A DNA stretch of 30,085 bases from contig CAKQIY010000023.1 in assembly GCA_934247115.1 (NCBI GenBank), positions 1 through 30,085 on the forward strand, read 5' to 3'. The translations under genes were made by a program, and so were the position numbers. Numbering within the stretch: the stretch's first letter is position 1; every line of letters starts with the position of its first letter. Below are positions 1 through 7,182 of the stretch, piece after piece. The notes beneath the pieces were generated by a model that did not search any database, was not told the origin of the DNA, and worked only from the letters and a program-made list of their open reading frames with translations. Origin of the DNA: an uncultured Coprococcus sp. Lineage in GTDB: Bacteria > Bacillota > Clostridia > Lachnospirales > Lachnospiraceae.

Positions 1-81
1 AATTGCAAAAAAAATGATTTGTTGATAACTATGGGCGCCGGAAACGTCTATTCTATCGGAAATGACCTGATAAAAAAATAG
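1..81 (+). CDS. murC: UDP-N-acetylmuramate--L-alanine ligase, C-terminal end (partial)
   Basis: The open frame running in from the window edge encodes 26 residues ending at TAG 79-81. The stretch DLLITMGAGNVYSIGNDL matches the characteristic MurC C-terminus (family pattern D-L-V/L-I-T-M-G-A-G-x-x). MurC is the cytoplasmic ligase that adds L-alanine to UDP-MurNAc in peptidoglycan precursor synthesis. Only the tail is visible, so completeness cannot be judged. Two DnaA boxes begin at the base after the stop codon, and a hairpin terminator follows. Confidence 0.85.
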   Translation, partial: NCKKNDLLITMGAGNVYSIGNDLIKK

Positions 82-99
82 TTATCCACATTATCCACA
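82..99 (+). promoter_or_regulatory. Two abutting perfect DnaA boxes
   Basis: TTATCCACA occurs twice head-to-tail at 82-90 and 91-99, each an exact match to the classical DnaA box (TTATNCACA). They sit directly after the murC stop and upstream of dnaD-dnaC, which encode replication-initiation proteins. Related one-mismatch copies lie at 20-28 (minus strand, inside murC) and 233-250. Confidence 0.7.
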
Positions 100-100
100 T

Positions 101-131
101 AGCTCTGTGGGAAAGTTTTCCCCACAGAGCT
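101..131 (+). terminator. Terminator hairpin after murC
   Basis: Perfect 11-bp inverted repeat AGCTCTGTGGG (101-111) / CCCACAGAGCT (121-131) with a 9-nt loop, followed by the T-rich stretch ATTATTATTCT. It lies 19 nt after the murC stop and plausibly ends the upstream operon. Confidence 0.7.
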
Positions 132-232
132 ATTATTATTCTGTTGACATAATCTTTACAAAAATATTACAAAAGCCTTGTAAAATATGACTTTATATTT
201 TTTTACAGAATTATGTCGATTTATAGTCCACA

Positions 233-250
233 TTATCAACACTATCAACA
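233..250 (+). promoter_or_regulatory. Two degenerate DnaA-box-like repeats
   Basis: TTATCAACA (233-241) is followed directly by CTATCAACA (242-250), one and two mismatches from TTATCCACA. The head-to-tail arrangement repeats that of the perfect pair at 82-99. They lie about 40 nt upstream of the dnaD promoter -35 box. Confidence 0.4.
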
Positions 251-286
251 TCCACACCCTTTTTCCCAACCGACTGTATGTTCTGT

Positions 287-314
287 TTGCATTCCAAAAA
301 GTTCATGTTATAAT
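287..314 (+). promoter_or_regulatory. Sigma-A-type promoter of the dnaD-dnaC(-prs) operon
   Basis: TTGCAT (287-292), a 16-nt spacer and TATAAT (309-314), with an extended -10 TG at 306-307. It lies about 55 nt upstream of the dnaD start. A second, weaker TTGACA (144-149) with TATTAC (165-170) lies further upstream. Confidence 0.6.
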
Positions 315-369
315 GAAGCACGCTTAGGAAATAAGCGCATTATACAGGGATATGATAAGGAGTTTTGAC

Positions 370-1572
370 ATGAGCTACATAACAATTACAACTGAAAGAA
401 ACGAAACATATTCCTCCATATCAAACTTTTTTATTGACTATTACATGACCTCCGCCAGCGGAGAGTATGTGAAGATATATCTGTATCTGGTACGCCTTAT
501 GTCGTCCAGAGAACCCGTATCTATCGCTGATATTGCTGATCATTTCAATCTTACCGAGAAAGCCATATGCAGTGCCATAAAGTACTGGATAAGCCAGGAT
601 GTTATGCGCCTTGAATACAACAACAGGAAGGAGCTCACGGGCATCACACTCCTGCCGCTCCGCGCCAGAACAGAGGATGGAGAAGCCGAGTTTTCAGATG
701 GACTGTCCATGCTTGCCATGGACTACTCTGCAGAGGATACTCAGGGCAGCAGTCCCGTCCAGGCTTCTGAAGTGGTATCAGCACCCGCTCAGAAGACCGC
801 AACAGTCAGATCATCAGCGAACAGGACCCATAGCACCGCAGGGAAAGCAGAAAGGCAGCTCCCTGACAAGATACAGGTTACACCGGAATACCTTATGAAG
901 AAGCAGGAAGATGAAGTCATCTCTGATCTTTTGTTTGAAACGGAGGCTTATTTTGGAAGGCCTCTTTCCATGCCTGAGACCGAGATACTCATATATATAC
1001 ATGACCAGCTGGGATTCCCCCAGGAGCTTATGGAATATCTCATTGAGTACTGTGTGACAAGGGGCAAACTGAGCTGCAAGTATGCAGAGGCAGTTGCAAA
1101 GGCATGGTATGAGAAGGGAATAGACACAGTGGACAAAGCCAAGGAGGACAGCGCTTCATACAATCCTTTCTATAGAAAGATCTTTGATGCACTTGGCATC
1201 AGAAGCTACAGGCCGGTCACCAATATAGAATCCGCTTACATAGATGCCTGGACAGGAGAGATGAATTTCTCCGAAGAGATCATCCTTCTGGCATGTGAGA
1301 AAGCTGTCATCACCAGACCTCAATCGGCCAATTTCGCATATGTCAATGGTATTCTCGAGAACTGGCACAGGAATGGTGTACACACCATCAGGGATGTAGA
1401 GACACTTGATCAGGAATTCATGAAGAAGAAGGCCTCCGGAACACCCCAGCAGACAGCACCGGACAATCCTAATGGATTTGCGAATTTCAGACAGACTGAT
1501 ATGTCTGATCAGCTGGATCAGCTGGAGCAGATGTTTGCCGATGCACTGAATCTTGACAAAAAGACAAGCTGA
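370..1572 (+). CDS. dnaD: DnaD-family replication initiation protein
   Basis: Cytoplasmic primosome protein of 400 aa, expected to help DnaA-dependent helicase loading. The N-terminus (about residues 27-90) looks like a winged helix (IADIADHFNLTEKAICSAI). Two successive DnaD/DnaB-type helical domains follow, about 177-256 (ending in the region AVAKAWYEKGIDTVDKA) and about 266-346 (YVNGILENWHRNGVHTI). Each ends in the typical A-x-A/Y-V-x-x-I-L-x-x-W signature. Two tandem domains make it longer than B. subtilis DnaD (about 230 aa) and closer to a DnaB/DnaD composite. I chose ATG 370 over an in-frame ATG at 352 because AAGGAG at 357-362 sits 7 nt before 370. It is the first gene of dnaD-dnaC-prs. 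The linker (about 120-170) is Ser/Thr/Gln-rich and probably disordered. Confidence 0.88.
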   Translation: MSYITITTERNETYSSISNFFIDYYMTSASGEYVKIYLYLVRLMSSREPVSIADIADHFNLTEKAICSAIKYWISQDVMRLEYNNRKELTGITLLPLRARTEDGEAEFSDGLSMLAMDYSAEDTQGSSPVQASEVVSAPAQKTATVRSSANRTHSTAGKAERQLPDKIQVTPEYLMKKQEDEVISDLLFETEAYFGRPLSMPETEILIYIHDQLGFPQELMEYLIEYCVTRGKLSCKYAEAVAKAWYEKGIDTVDKAKEDSASYNPFYRKIFDALGIRSYRPVTNIESAYIDAWTGEMNFSEEIILLACEKAVITRPQSANFAYVNGILENWHRNGVHTIRDVETLDQEFMKKKASGTPQQTAPDNPNGFANFRQTDMSDQLDQLEQMFADALNLDKKTS

Positions 1573-1626
1573 TGCCTATATTGATTCATATACGCAGCAC
1601 ATGAAACAGAGGTAACATACATAGAC

Positions 1627-2628
1627 ATGAAGAATGTAAATTATGACGACATACTGTCCCAGCTCAGCAGGATCAGGCAGGACAATATGCGCATACAGGA
1701 CAATAGAAAAGCCGAGGTATATGATAAGCTTCCACGTGTCAAGGAGATAGATGACACCATAGCACATCATGCCGTACAGGCAGCCAGAGCAAGGATCATG
1801 AAGCAGAATGTGGACAACGCTTCTCTTTCCATCGACCAGGATTCACTCAGAAGAGAAAAGCACCAGCTTATGGAGCAGGCCGGTTACCCCGAGGATTACC
1901 TGGCTCCGGTATACAACTGCCCAACATGCAGGGACAGCGGATACGTGAATGGACAGCCCTGCAGTTGTCTGAAGCATATGATCATCAGCCAGCTGTATCA
2001 GCAGTCAACCATCGAGAAAGTTCTCGAGGTCGAGAACTTTGACCATTTCAATCCTGATTTCTATAGGAATGAACCAATGGATGGCTACAGCTACACACCA
2101 CATCAGAATGCCCAGAGCATTCTCGCGGCATCCAGGCAGTTCACAGAACATTTTCAGGACGAAAGACCGGGTATCCTTCTCTACGGAGAGACCGGTACAG
2201 GCAAAACTTTCCTGACAAACTGTATCGCTAAGGAACTTTTAGACAAAGGTTATACAGTTTTATACTTGTCGGCGATTAAATTATTTGATAATATCTTACA
2301 GGGCATTATAATAAAGGGTGGTCAGGAGCCTCATCAGAAGATGCTGTATGACTACATATATAATTGTGATTTTCTTATAATTGACGATCTGGGCACGGAG
2401 TATACCAACTCATTTGTCCTGTCTCAGTTATTTGAGATTATAAATACGAGAACTCTCAAAGGACAGTCAACACTCATATCCACGAACCTTGATCTCCAGA
2501 AGTTCAAGACCAGATATACCGAGCGTATCATGTCCAGGATAATTGACAGTTATCTCATATTCAATCTCTACGGAGATAATATCCGCTATGTCAAGAGAAT
2601 GCAGACAATAGCGAAGAACAAAAGGTAG
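1627..2628 (+). CDS. dnaC: DnaC/DnaI-type replicative helicase loader ATPase
   Basis: A 333-aa AAA+ ATPase that would load the replicative helicase onto DNA at initiation. A zinc-binding cluster is visible as C98-x2-C101 and C112-x-C114, as in the N-terminal domain of Firmicute DnaI. Walker A is GETGTGKT (187-194) and Walker B is FLIIDDLGTE. A conserved STNL sensor follows (ISTNLDLQKF), and an arginine-rich end YTERIMSRI carries the likely Arg finger. The start ATG 1627 is preceded by AGAGGTAA at 1608-1615. It follows dnaD by 54 nt, presumably in one transcript. The name dnaC follows the E. coli loader; in B. subtilis the equivalent gene is dnaI and dnaC means the helicase. Confidence 0.9.
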   Translation: MKNVNYDDILSQLSRIRQDNMRIQDNRKAEVYDKLPRVKEIDDTIAHHAVQAARARIMKQNVDNASLSIDQDSLRREKHQLMEQAGYPEDYLAPVYNCPTCRDSGYVNGQPCSCLKHMIISQLYQQSTIEKVLEVENFDHFNPDFYRNEPMDGYSYTPHQNAQSILAASRQFTEHFQDERPGILLYGETGTGKTFLTNCIAKELLDKGYTVLYLSAIKLFDNILQGIIIKGGQEPHQKMLYDYIYNCDFLIIDDLGTEYTNSFVLSQLFEIINTRTLKGQSTLISTNLDLQKFKTRYTERIMSRIIDSYLIFNLYGDNIRYVKRMQTIAKNKR

Positions 2629-2659
2629 ACAGCGAAAGCAGATTAGGAGGATTTTTATT

Positions 2660-3859
2660 ATGCCAGACGATAGCAAGTTGGAAACAATACCCGTAGGAAG
2701 CTTAGGAATCATCGCTCATAAGAGCATCGTTCCTCTCGGAAAAAAAGTCGATTCCTACATTGTTAAGTGGAGAAAAAATCGTCAGAACGAAAACAAATCG
2801 AGTATCGTATTCCATGGTTACGAGAAAGACTCTTACCTCATCGACACAGACTGTCCAAGATTTGGATCAGGTGAGGCAAAGGGTATTGTCAACGAGTCAG
2901 TTCGTGGTAAAGATATATATATCATGCTCGATGTAGGAAACTACAGCTGCACATACACTATGGCTGGTCAGCCACAGAGAATGTCACCTGACGATCACTA
3001 TGCTGATCTGAAGAGAATCATCTCTGCAATGACAGACAAGCCTAGAAAGCTCACAGTCATCATGCCTTTCCTGTATGAGAGCCGTCAGCACAAGAGATCA
3101 GGCCGTGAATCCCTGGACTGTGCTGTTATGCTTCAGGAGCTTAAGCAGTATGGTGTTGACAACATCGTTACATTTGACGCACATGATCCAAGAGTGGTGA
3201 ACGCCATTCCAAAGAGCGGTTTTGAGAATGTCAAGCCTACTTACCAGTTTGTCAAGGCGCTTCTCAGATCAACTCCTGATCTTGAGATAAACAACGACCA
3301 CATGATGGTCATCTCCCCTGATGAGGGCGCTATGCACAGAGCTATCTACTTCGCAAACCTTCTCGGTGTTGATGTAGGTATGTTCTACAAGAGAAGAGAT
3401 TACTCAAGAGTTGTCGATGGCCGTAACCCTATAGTTGCACATGAGTTCCTGGGCGATTCTGTCGAGGGCAAGGATGTTATCATCATAGACGATATGATCG
3501 CATCAGGCGAGAGTATGATAGACGTTGCAAAGCAGCTCAAGGCAAGAAAAGCGAGAAGAGTTTATGCTCTTGCTACATTTGGTCTCTTTACCAAGGGTCT
3601 TGAAGTATTTGACAAGTGTCATGAGGAAGGTATCATCGATAAGGTTATCACAACCAACCTCACATACCAGCTTCCTGAGCTTGCGGACCGCGACTGGTAT
3701 GTATCAGCTGACATGAGCAAGTACATTGCTCTGATCATCGATCACCTGAATCACGATGCATCTCTCAGCGATCTCCTCGATCCATCAGAGAGAATCAGCG
3801 CAAGGATTGCCGAGTACAAGGTAAAGCACACTATCTCAGATAACTACGAGAATTACTAA
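2660..3859 (+). CDS. prs: Ribose-phosphate pyrophosphokinase (PRPP synthetase), long form
   Basis: Makes 5-phosphoribosyl-1-pyrophosphate from ribose 5-phosphate and ATP for nucleotide, histidine and NAD synthesis. Visible motifs are the catalytic flexible loop FYKRRDYSR, the PRPP-binding loop VIIIDDMIASGESMID and the N-terminal-half motif IMPFLYESRQHKRSGRES. At 399 aa it is about 80 residues longer than classical bacterial Prs (310-320). The extra part is mostly N-terminal (about residues 1-65), so a variant subclass is likely. AGGAGG at 2645-2650 lies 9 nt before ATG 2660. It follows dnaC by 31 nt and may be co-transcribed. It ends before a hairpin shared with the convergent ATPase gene. 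Confidence 0.88.
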   Translation: MPDDSKLETIPVGSLGIIAHKSIVPLGKKVDSYIVKWRKNRQNENKSSIVFHGYEKDSYLIDTDCPRFGSGEAKGIVNESVRGKDIYIMLDVGNYSCTYTMAGQPQRMSPDDHYADLKRIISAMTDKPRKLTVIMPFLYESRQHKRSGRESLDCAVMLQELKQYGVDNIVTFDAHDPRVVNAIPKSGFENVKPTYQFVKALLRSTPDLEINNDHMMVISPDEGAMHRAIYFANLLGVDVGMFYKRRDYSRVVDGRNPIVAHEFLGDSVEGKDVIIIDDMIASGESMIDVAKQLKARKARRVYALATFGLFTKGLEVFDKCHEEGIIDKVITTNLTYQLPELADRDWYVSADMSKYIALIIDHLNHDASLSDLLDPSERISARIAEYKVKHTISDNYENY

Positions 3860-3887
3860 AAGCATCATATCAGATATATTATAAAAT

Positions 3888-3940
3888 AATGGACAGTACC
3901 CATCATGATCAGTAAGATGATCGGATAGATACTGTCCATT
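3888..3940. terminator. Bidirectional terminator between prs and the convergent ATPase gene
   Basis: An 11-bp perfect inverted repeat, AATGGACAGTA (3888-3898) and TACTGTCCATT (3930-3940), encloses a smaller ATCAT/ATGAT stem. It is flanked by AT-rich sequence on both sides (ATAAAATAAT and ATTTATTGTT). It lies 28 nt after the prs stop and 43 nt after the stop of the opposing gene, which fits use in both directions. Confidence 0.75.
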
Positions 3941-3983
3941 ATTTATTGTTATATACAGCAGATCAATGAATGTAATTCAGATA

Positions 3984-5693
3984 TTATATATCTGCCTTGC
4001 TGCACCTTATATTCATTGTCTCCATCATGTCAGTCAGCTTCCTGTCGTGTGTCAACAGTATAACCTGCTCGGATCCCACAGAGCTTATCGCATTGAGCAC
4101 TCCTGCAAGCTGCTTTTCATCAACGGCATCAACCACATCGTCAAGTATCAACGGCAGCTTTTCATTGTCCATGACCTGCGCCACCGCCAGTCTCACAGCC
4201 AGATATACCTGTCTCACAGCCTCATGTCCAAGGAATTCCGCCCTGAAGAAATGGTCGTCCTTTCTGACAGCCACATGCATGCTGTCATCCAGCCGGATCT
4301 CAGTGTACATACCACCGGATATATCTCCGAGGAATTCTGATATCCTGTTCTCTATGCCAGCAAAGTGGCTTTCCAGCTCGCCTGACAGGGAATTGATGGT
4401 CTCGATAGCCTTATCTATAGCCTTCTTCTCAGTCTCAAGGGCATCATAGTCCACGAATATCGCATCTCTCTTCTCCTTGAGTTCATAGTAGGCATCCCTC
4501 TTCTCTATGGCGCCATGCTCCTGGAACTTGAGCATATCCAGCTTGTTATCATGAGCCTCCTGGAACGCTCTGTCTATCTCTACGCGGACCGTTCTGGACT
4601 CTGTAGCTCTTCCCATCTCATATATGGTCCTCTGAAACTCCTCCTCAGACGGAAGCTTGTCGCCGTCAAATGCGCCCTTCCTGAAAAGGCCATCTATGAT
4701 CGTTATTGCTACAAATGCTATGGTACATATGGTAAACAGCTGCTGTATGGACTTCTGGAATCCCACAAGTCTCACTATGATCATGATAATGGCTACAACG
4801 AGTATACCCACGCCCATGATGACAAATATATTGTCAGTAAGCTTCTTGCCCTGCTTCTCCTGCTTCTTTTTCTCCTTGACGTCATCCTCGGCATCTATCG
4901 CCTCAACTTCAAGAAAGATCCTGCTTCTCTCCCTGTCCTCATCCTCATCAGGTATCTCAGCATCCTTCTCATTTACAAGCTGTCTTGCCTCTCTCTTCAG
5001 TCTGGCAATCTCCATATTATAAGCGTCAAGCTCATCACGCCTTGCCTGTCTGATATCCTCCAGATCCTTATCCACATCGCCCAGCTCATCCATCTGAGCC
5101 TCAAGCTCCTCTATCTGCATAAGGTACTTCTGGTTGTCATACTTCTTCCTCTCATTTTCAAGGTAAGCAATCGCAGCCTCTTTATTGATTCCACTGCTTC
5201 CGGTCTCCCGTATGTTGTGGAGATATCTCTCAAGGAAATCACACACATCCTTGTCACTGTCACCGGTCTCTTCCGCCGGCTGTATGGACAGCGCATCCAC
5301 ATATGTGCTCTTATCCATGTCAAACAGAACTCCTCTGTACGAATTCTTTGCAGCAAGTCTCTCCGTCTTGCCGCTCTCGATATCGGTAAGGCTTGCTCCG
5401 TCTGTTGACATATTGAAATTCCGCTCAAGGAGATGACTCCTGCTGCCTACGGTGACATGTGCCTTTCCAGAGTATCCATTTCCACCCTTAGGCTTTCTCT
5501 GTGTGTAATTATCACTGCCCGAGCCCAGTCCCTTGGACTTATCTATGCCGAACAACATTCCTGTGACAAAATCCCTGATCGTGCTCTTGCCGGAATTCTT
5601 CTCTCCACACAGTACATTCAGCCCCTGTTCCAGCTTTATCTCTCTATTATTGAATTTACCAAATTCTTTTAAAAACAGTTTATTGATATACAT
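3984..5693 (-). CDS. Short SMC/YhaN-like ATPase with two membrane helices
   Basis: AAA/ABC-class ATPase of 569 aa related to the SbcC/YhaN/RecF group. Walker A is GEKNSGKST (30-38) after the typical N-terminus (INKLFLKEFGKF). Coiled coils run about 195-285 and 345-450. Between them lie two hydrophobic segments, about 288-312 (IFVIMGVGILVVAIIMIIV) and about 316-336 (LFTICTIAFVAITIIDGLF), where SbcC/Rad50 proteins carry a zinc hook. The C-terminal lobe has a divergent signature (LGHEAVRQVYLAVRLA, about 485-500) and Walker B LILDDVVDAVDE (about 514-526). It is much shorter than SbcC or B. subtilis YhaN (over 900 aa). ATG 5693 overlaps the stop of the upstream metallophosphoesterase (TAATG), so the two are translationally coupled. 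The pairing parallels SbcD-SbcC and YhaO-YhaN. Function is inferred to be membrane-associated DNA handling. Confidence 0.75.
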   Translation of the reverse strand: MYINKLFLKEFGKFNNREIKLEQGLNVLCGEKNSGKSTIRDFVTGMLFGIDKSKGLGSGSDNYTQRKPKGGNGYSGKAHVTVGSRSHLLERNFNMSTDGASLTDIESGKTERLAAKNSYRGVLFDMDKSTYVDALSIQPAEETGDSDKDVCDFLERYLHNIRETGSSGINKEAAIAYLENERKKYDNQKYLMQIEELEAQMDELGDVDKDLEDIRQARRDELDAYNMEIARLKREARQLVNEKDAEIPDEDEDRERSRIFLEVEAIDAEDDVKEKKKQEKQGKKLTDNIFVIMGVGILVVAIIMIIVRLVGFQKSIQQLFTICTIAFVAITIIDGLFRKGAFDGDKLPSEEEFQRTIYEMGRATESRTVRVEIDRAFQEAHDNKLDMLKFQEHGAIEKRDAYYELKEKRDAIFVDYDALETEKKAIDKAIETINSLSGELESHFAGIENRISEFLGDISGGMYTEIRLDDSMHVAVRKDDHFFRAEFLGHEAVRQVYLAVRLAVAQVMDNEKLPLILDDVVDAVDEKQLAGVLNAISSVGSEQVILLTHDRKLTDMMETMNIRCSKADI

Positions 5694-6745
5694 TACTTTT
5701 CTCCAGTAGCCACAATAGCTTCAAGGCCATACTCAAGAGCCTTCCTGCTGACAATATCATCCTTCTCTGCCAGCTCTGCTATGAATCTTCCAAGCACATT
5801 GTGTTCATTGTCCTTCATAAGGCTGTCCGCATTATAATCAAACATCGTGTTGTCCACGACATCATATATCCTGTATTCATCAGGGAAACTGTCAAATGCC
5901 GGCTTTACACCCTTTCCCTTCTGTCCCCTGAGAATGATCTTATAGATATTCTCAGTGCCCATCTTATCTATCTGTTTCCTGATGGCTCCTTCTATCTGTT
6001 TTGCCGTGTACTCAGGCTTAACCTCAAGCCCAAGGTTGATATAACTTCTGCACGCAGCCGGCTCCCACTTGATACGGGTCTCTCCCTGGATTATCTGTCC
6101 GTATATATAGCCATGTCTTCCCGTGTCTGTATGAGCAAGGGGCTCCGGCGATCCCGGATACGCCATACGGTTCTTCACCATATGCTTCGGCTTTCTAAGT
6201 CCACCCAGAGCCACGTAATCAAATCCGGCTCCGGCAAGTGCTTTAAAATCAAATGCACCATGGCTGGAATCACCGCCATACAGCAGCAGTATGTTCGTCG
6301 CACCTTCCCGCTGTGCTTCTACCCCATCTGCAAAATTCTCAGTATACTCAGCCTGCGCGTAACTGAATCCGGTCACACAGGTATCTATATCCTCAAAATA
6401 CGCATTGTTTATCTCTCCCGCCGGAAGTATGACCGTATTGGAACGGAACTCATATGTATCCGATGGAGAATCCTTCTCTATATGATCGCTGCTTCCAGCG
6501 ATTATAACTGTTCTGGTATTCGTCAGCTTCGCCAGTCTGTCATCAAGCTTTGCCAGGTCTGTTGACTTTGGCGCACTGTGATACAGATCTCCGGCTATGA
6601 GAAGTAGATCAACCTTCTTCTCCTCTGCAGCCTCCAGAATCTTATCAAATGTATCCTCTATCTCCTTTGCGCGGATGTCACTCCACTGTTTCCCCTTATC
6701 CGGGACCATGCCAAGATGCACATCCGAAACATGAATAAATCTCAT
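5693..6745 (-). CDS. SbcD/YhaO/Mre11-like metallophosphoesterase with degenerate active site
   Basis: A 350-aa protein with the calcineurin-like fold of SbcD/Mre11 nucleases (IHVSDVHLG, LLLIAGDLYH, FDYVALGGLRKPK). D8, H10 and D53 of motifs 1 and 2 are present. The GNHD motif reads GSSD (84-87), the LHG histidine is Tyr156, and GHxH reads GGLR (181-184). Five expected catalytic or metal-ligand positions are therefore substituted and nuclease activity is doubtful. The rest of the fold and the C-terminal region are intact, with no frameshift, so this looks like a maintained pseudoenzyme rather than a pseudogene. Start ATG 6745 has AGAGGG 6 nt upstream; an in-frame TTG at 6751 is less likely. It is the first gene of the operon, driven by the promoter at 6806-6834. 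Confidence 0.8.
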   Translation of the reverse strand: MRFIHVSDVHLGMVPDKGKQWSDIRAKEIEDTFDKILEAAEEKKVDLLLIAGDLYHSAPKSTDLAKLDDRLAKLTNTRTVIIAGSSDHIEKDSPSDTYEFRSNTVILPAGEINNAYFEDIDTCVTGFSYAQAEYTENFADGVEAQREGATNILLLYGGDSSHGAFDFKALAGAGFDYVALGGLRKPKHMVKNRMAYPGSPEPLAHTDTGRHGYIYGQIIQGETRIKWEPAACRSYINLGLEVKPEYTAKQIEGAIRKQIDKMGTENIYKIILRGQKGKGVKPAFDSFPDEYRIYDVVDNTMFDYNADSLMKDNEHNVLGRFIAELAEKDDIVSRKALEYGLEAIVATGEK

Positions 6746-6805
6746 ATACAACCCTCTAATCTAAAGCTAAACTGCCATATTCTAACAGCGCACACTTAGC
6801 CCGCT

Positions 6806-6834
6806 ATTATACAATCACCAAAAGTTTAACCCAA
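6806..6834 (-). promoter_or_regulatory. Promoter of the metallophosphoesterase-ATPase operon
   Basis: On the minus strand TTGGGT (6834-6829), a 17-nt spacer and a perfect TATAAT (6811-6806), about 60 nt before ATG 6745. This is a vegetative sigma-A-type arrangement, just downstream of the spoIIID stop codon. Confidence 0.6.
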
Positions 6835-6862
6835 ATCGGAGAAAAATACAACATAAGCTGTG

Positions 6863-7120
6863 TTAAAACTTTGTGACATGCAGATACTTCTCCCTTGTGG
6901 CAAGTCCTCCCCTTATATGTCTCTCCGCCTTGTTGGCATCCAGCACCACTCTGGCCTGAGCAGCCAGCATGGGTCTTATCCGTACCAGACGCTCCGTTAT
7001 ATCCTTGTGAACAGTTGATTTGCTGATCCCCATCTTGTCCGCCGTCTGTCTCACAGTCGCCCTTGTGTCTATGATATAATTTGCCGCTTCAATTGCCCGT
7101 TCTTCTATGTAGTCCTTCAA
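6863..7120 (-). CDS. spoIIID: Sporulation transcriptional regulator SpoIIID
   Basis: An 85-aa DNA-binding protein matching SpoIIID over its whole length. It has the N-terminus KDYIEERAIEAANYIIDT, the helix-turn-helix TADKMGISKSTVHKDITERL and the C-terminal RHIRGGLATREKY. SpoIIID is the mother-cell regulator that acts after sigma-E in sporulation, repressing and activating late genes. The family alignment puts the start at TTG 7120. No ordinary AGGAGG precedes it; the only G-rich stretch is GCGGGGGC 8-15 nt upstream, inside the 3' arm of a hairpin. Its presence implies a sporulating lineage. It is not in an obvious operon: the gene before it on the same strand, a histidine kinase, is separated by a terminator-like hairpin. 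Confidence 0.93.
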   Translation of the reverse strand: MKDYIEERAIEAANYIIDTRATVRQTADKMGISKSTVHKDITERLVRIRPMLAAQARVVLDANKAERHIRGGLATREKYLHVTKF

Positions 7121-7129
7121 AGAAAAAGC

Positions 7130-7163
7130 CCCCGCATATTCTGTTTTTACAGTTTATGCGGGG
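7130..7163 (-). terminator. Hairpin between histidine kinase and spoIIID
   Basis: Perfect 9-bp arms CCCCGCATA (plus 7130-7138) and TATGCGGGG (7155-7163), a TT/TT internal loop, a CTGT/ACAG inner stem and a TTTT loop. Read on the minus strand the stem is followed by GC and TTTTT, a classical intrinsic terminator for the kinase operon. It ends about 10 nt before the TTG start of spoIIID, and its 3' arm contains the only plausible Shine-Dalgarno for that gene. Confidence 0.75.
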
Positions 7164-7180
7164 ACATGCGGTTTATGTAC
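7151..7180 (-). promoter_or_regulatory. Possible sigma-E-like promoter of spoIIID inside the hairpin
   Basis: On the minus strand CATAAACT (7158-7151) differs by one base from the sigma-E -10 consensus CATACACT. ACATAA (7178-7173), 14 nt upstream, is a partial match to the -35 (K-M-ATATT). The -10 overlaps the 5' arm of the hairpin, so a transcript starting near 7145 would lack that arm. This rests on motif resemblance only. Confidence 0.3.
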
Positions 7181-7182
7181 AT

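Noticed and set aside
1..350. Chromosomal replication origin (oriC)
   Set aside because: DnaA boxes are present, but dnaA, dnaN and rpmH are absent; the neighbours are murC and dnaD, and there are only two perfect boxes. A regulatory cluster is more economical.
4515..5408. 297-codon plus-strand frame opposite the SMC-like ATPase
   Set aside because: Leu/Tyr/His/Ser-rich shadow of the charged coiled-coil gene; no ribosome binding site or domain.
5801..6565. 254-codon plus-strand frame opposite the metallophosphoesterase
   Set aside because: Antisense shadow with no start signal or domain.
5693..6745. Metallophosphoesterase as a pseudogene
   Set aside because: Frame intact over 350 codons, good promoter and ribosome binding site, and TAATG coupling to its partner; substitutions are confined to catalytic motifs.
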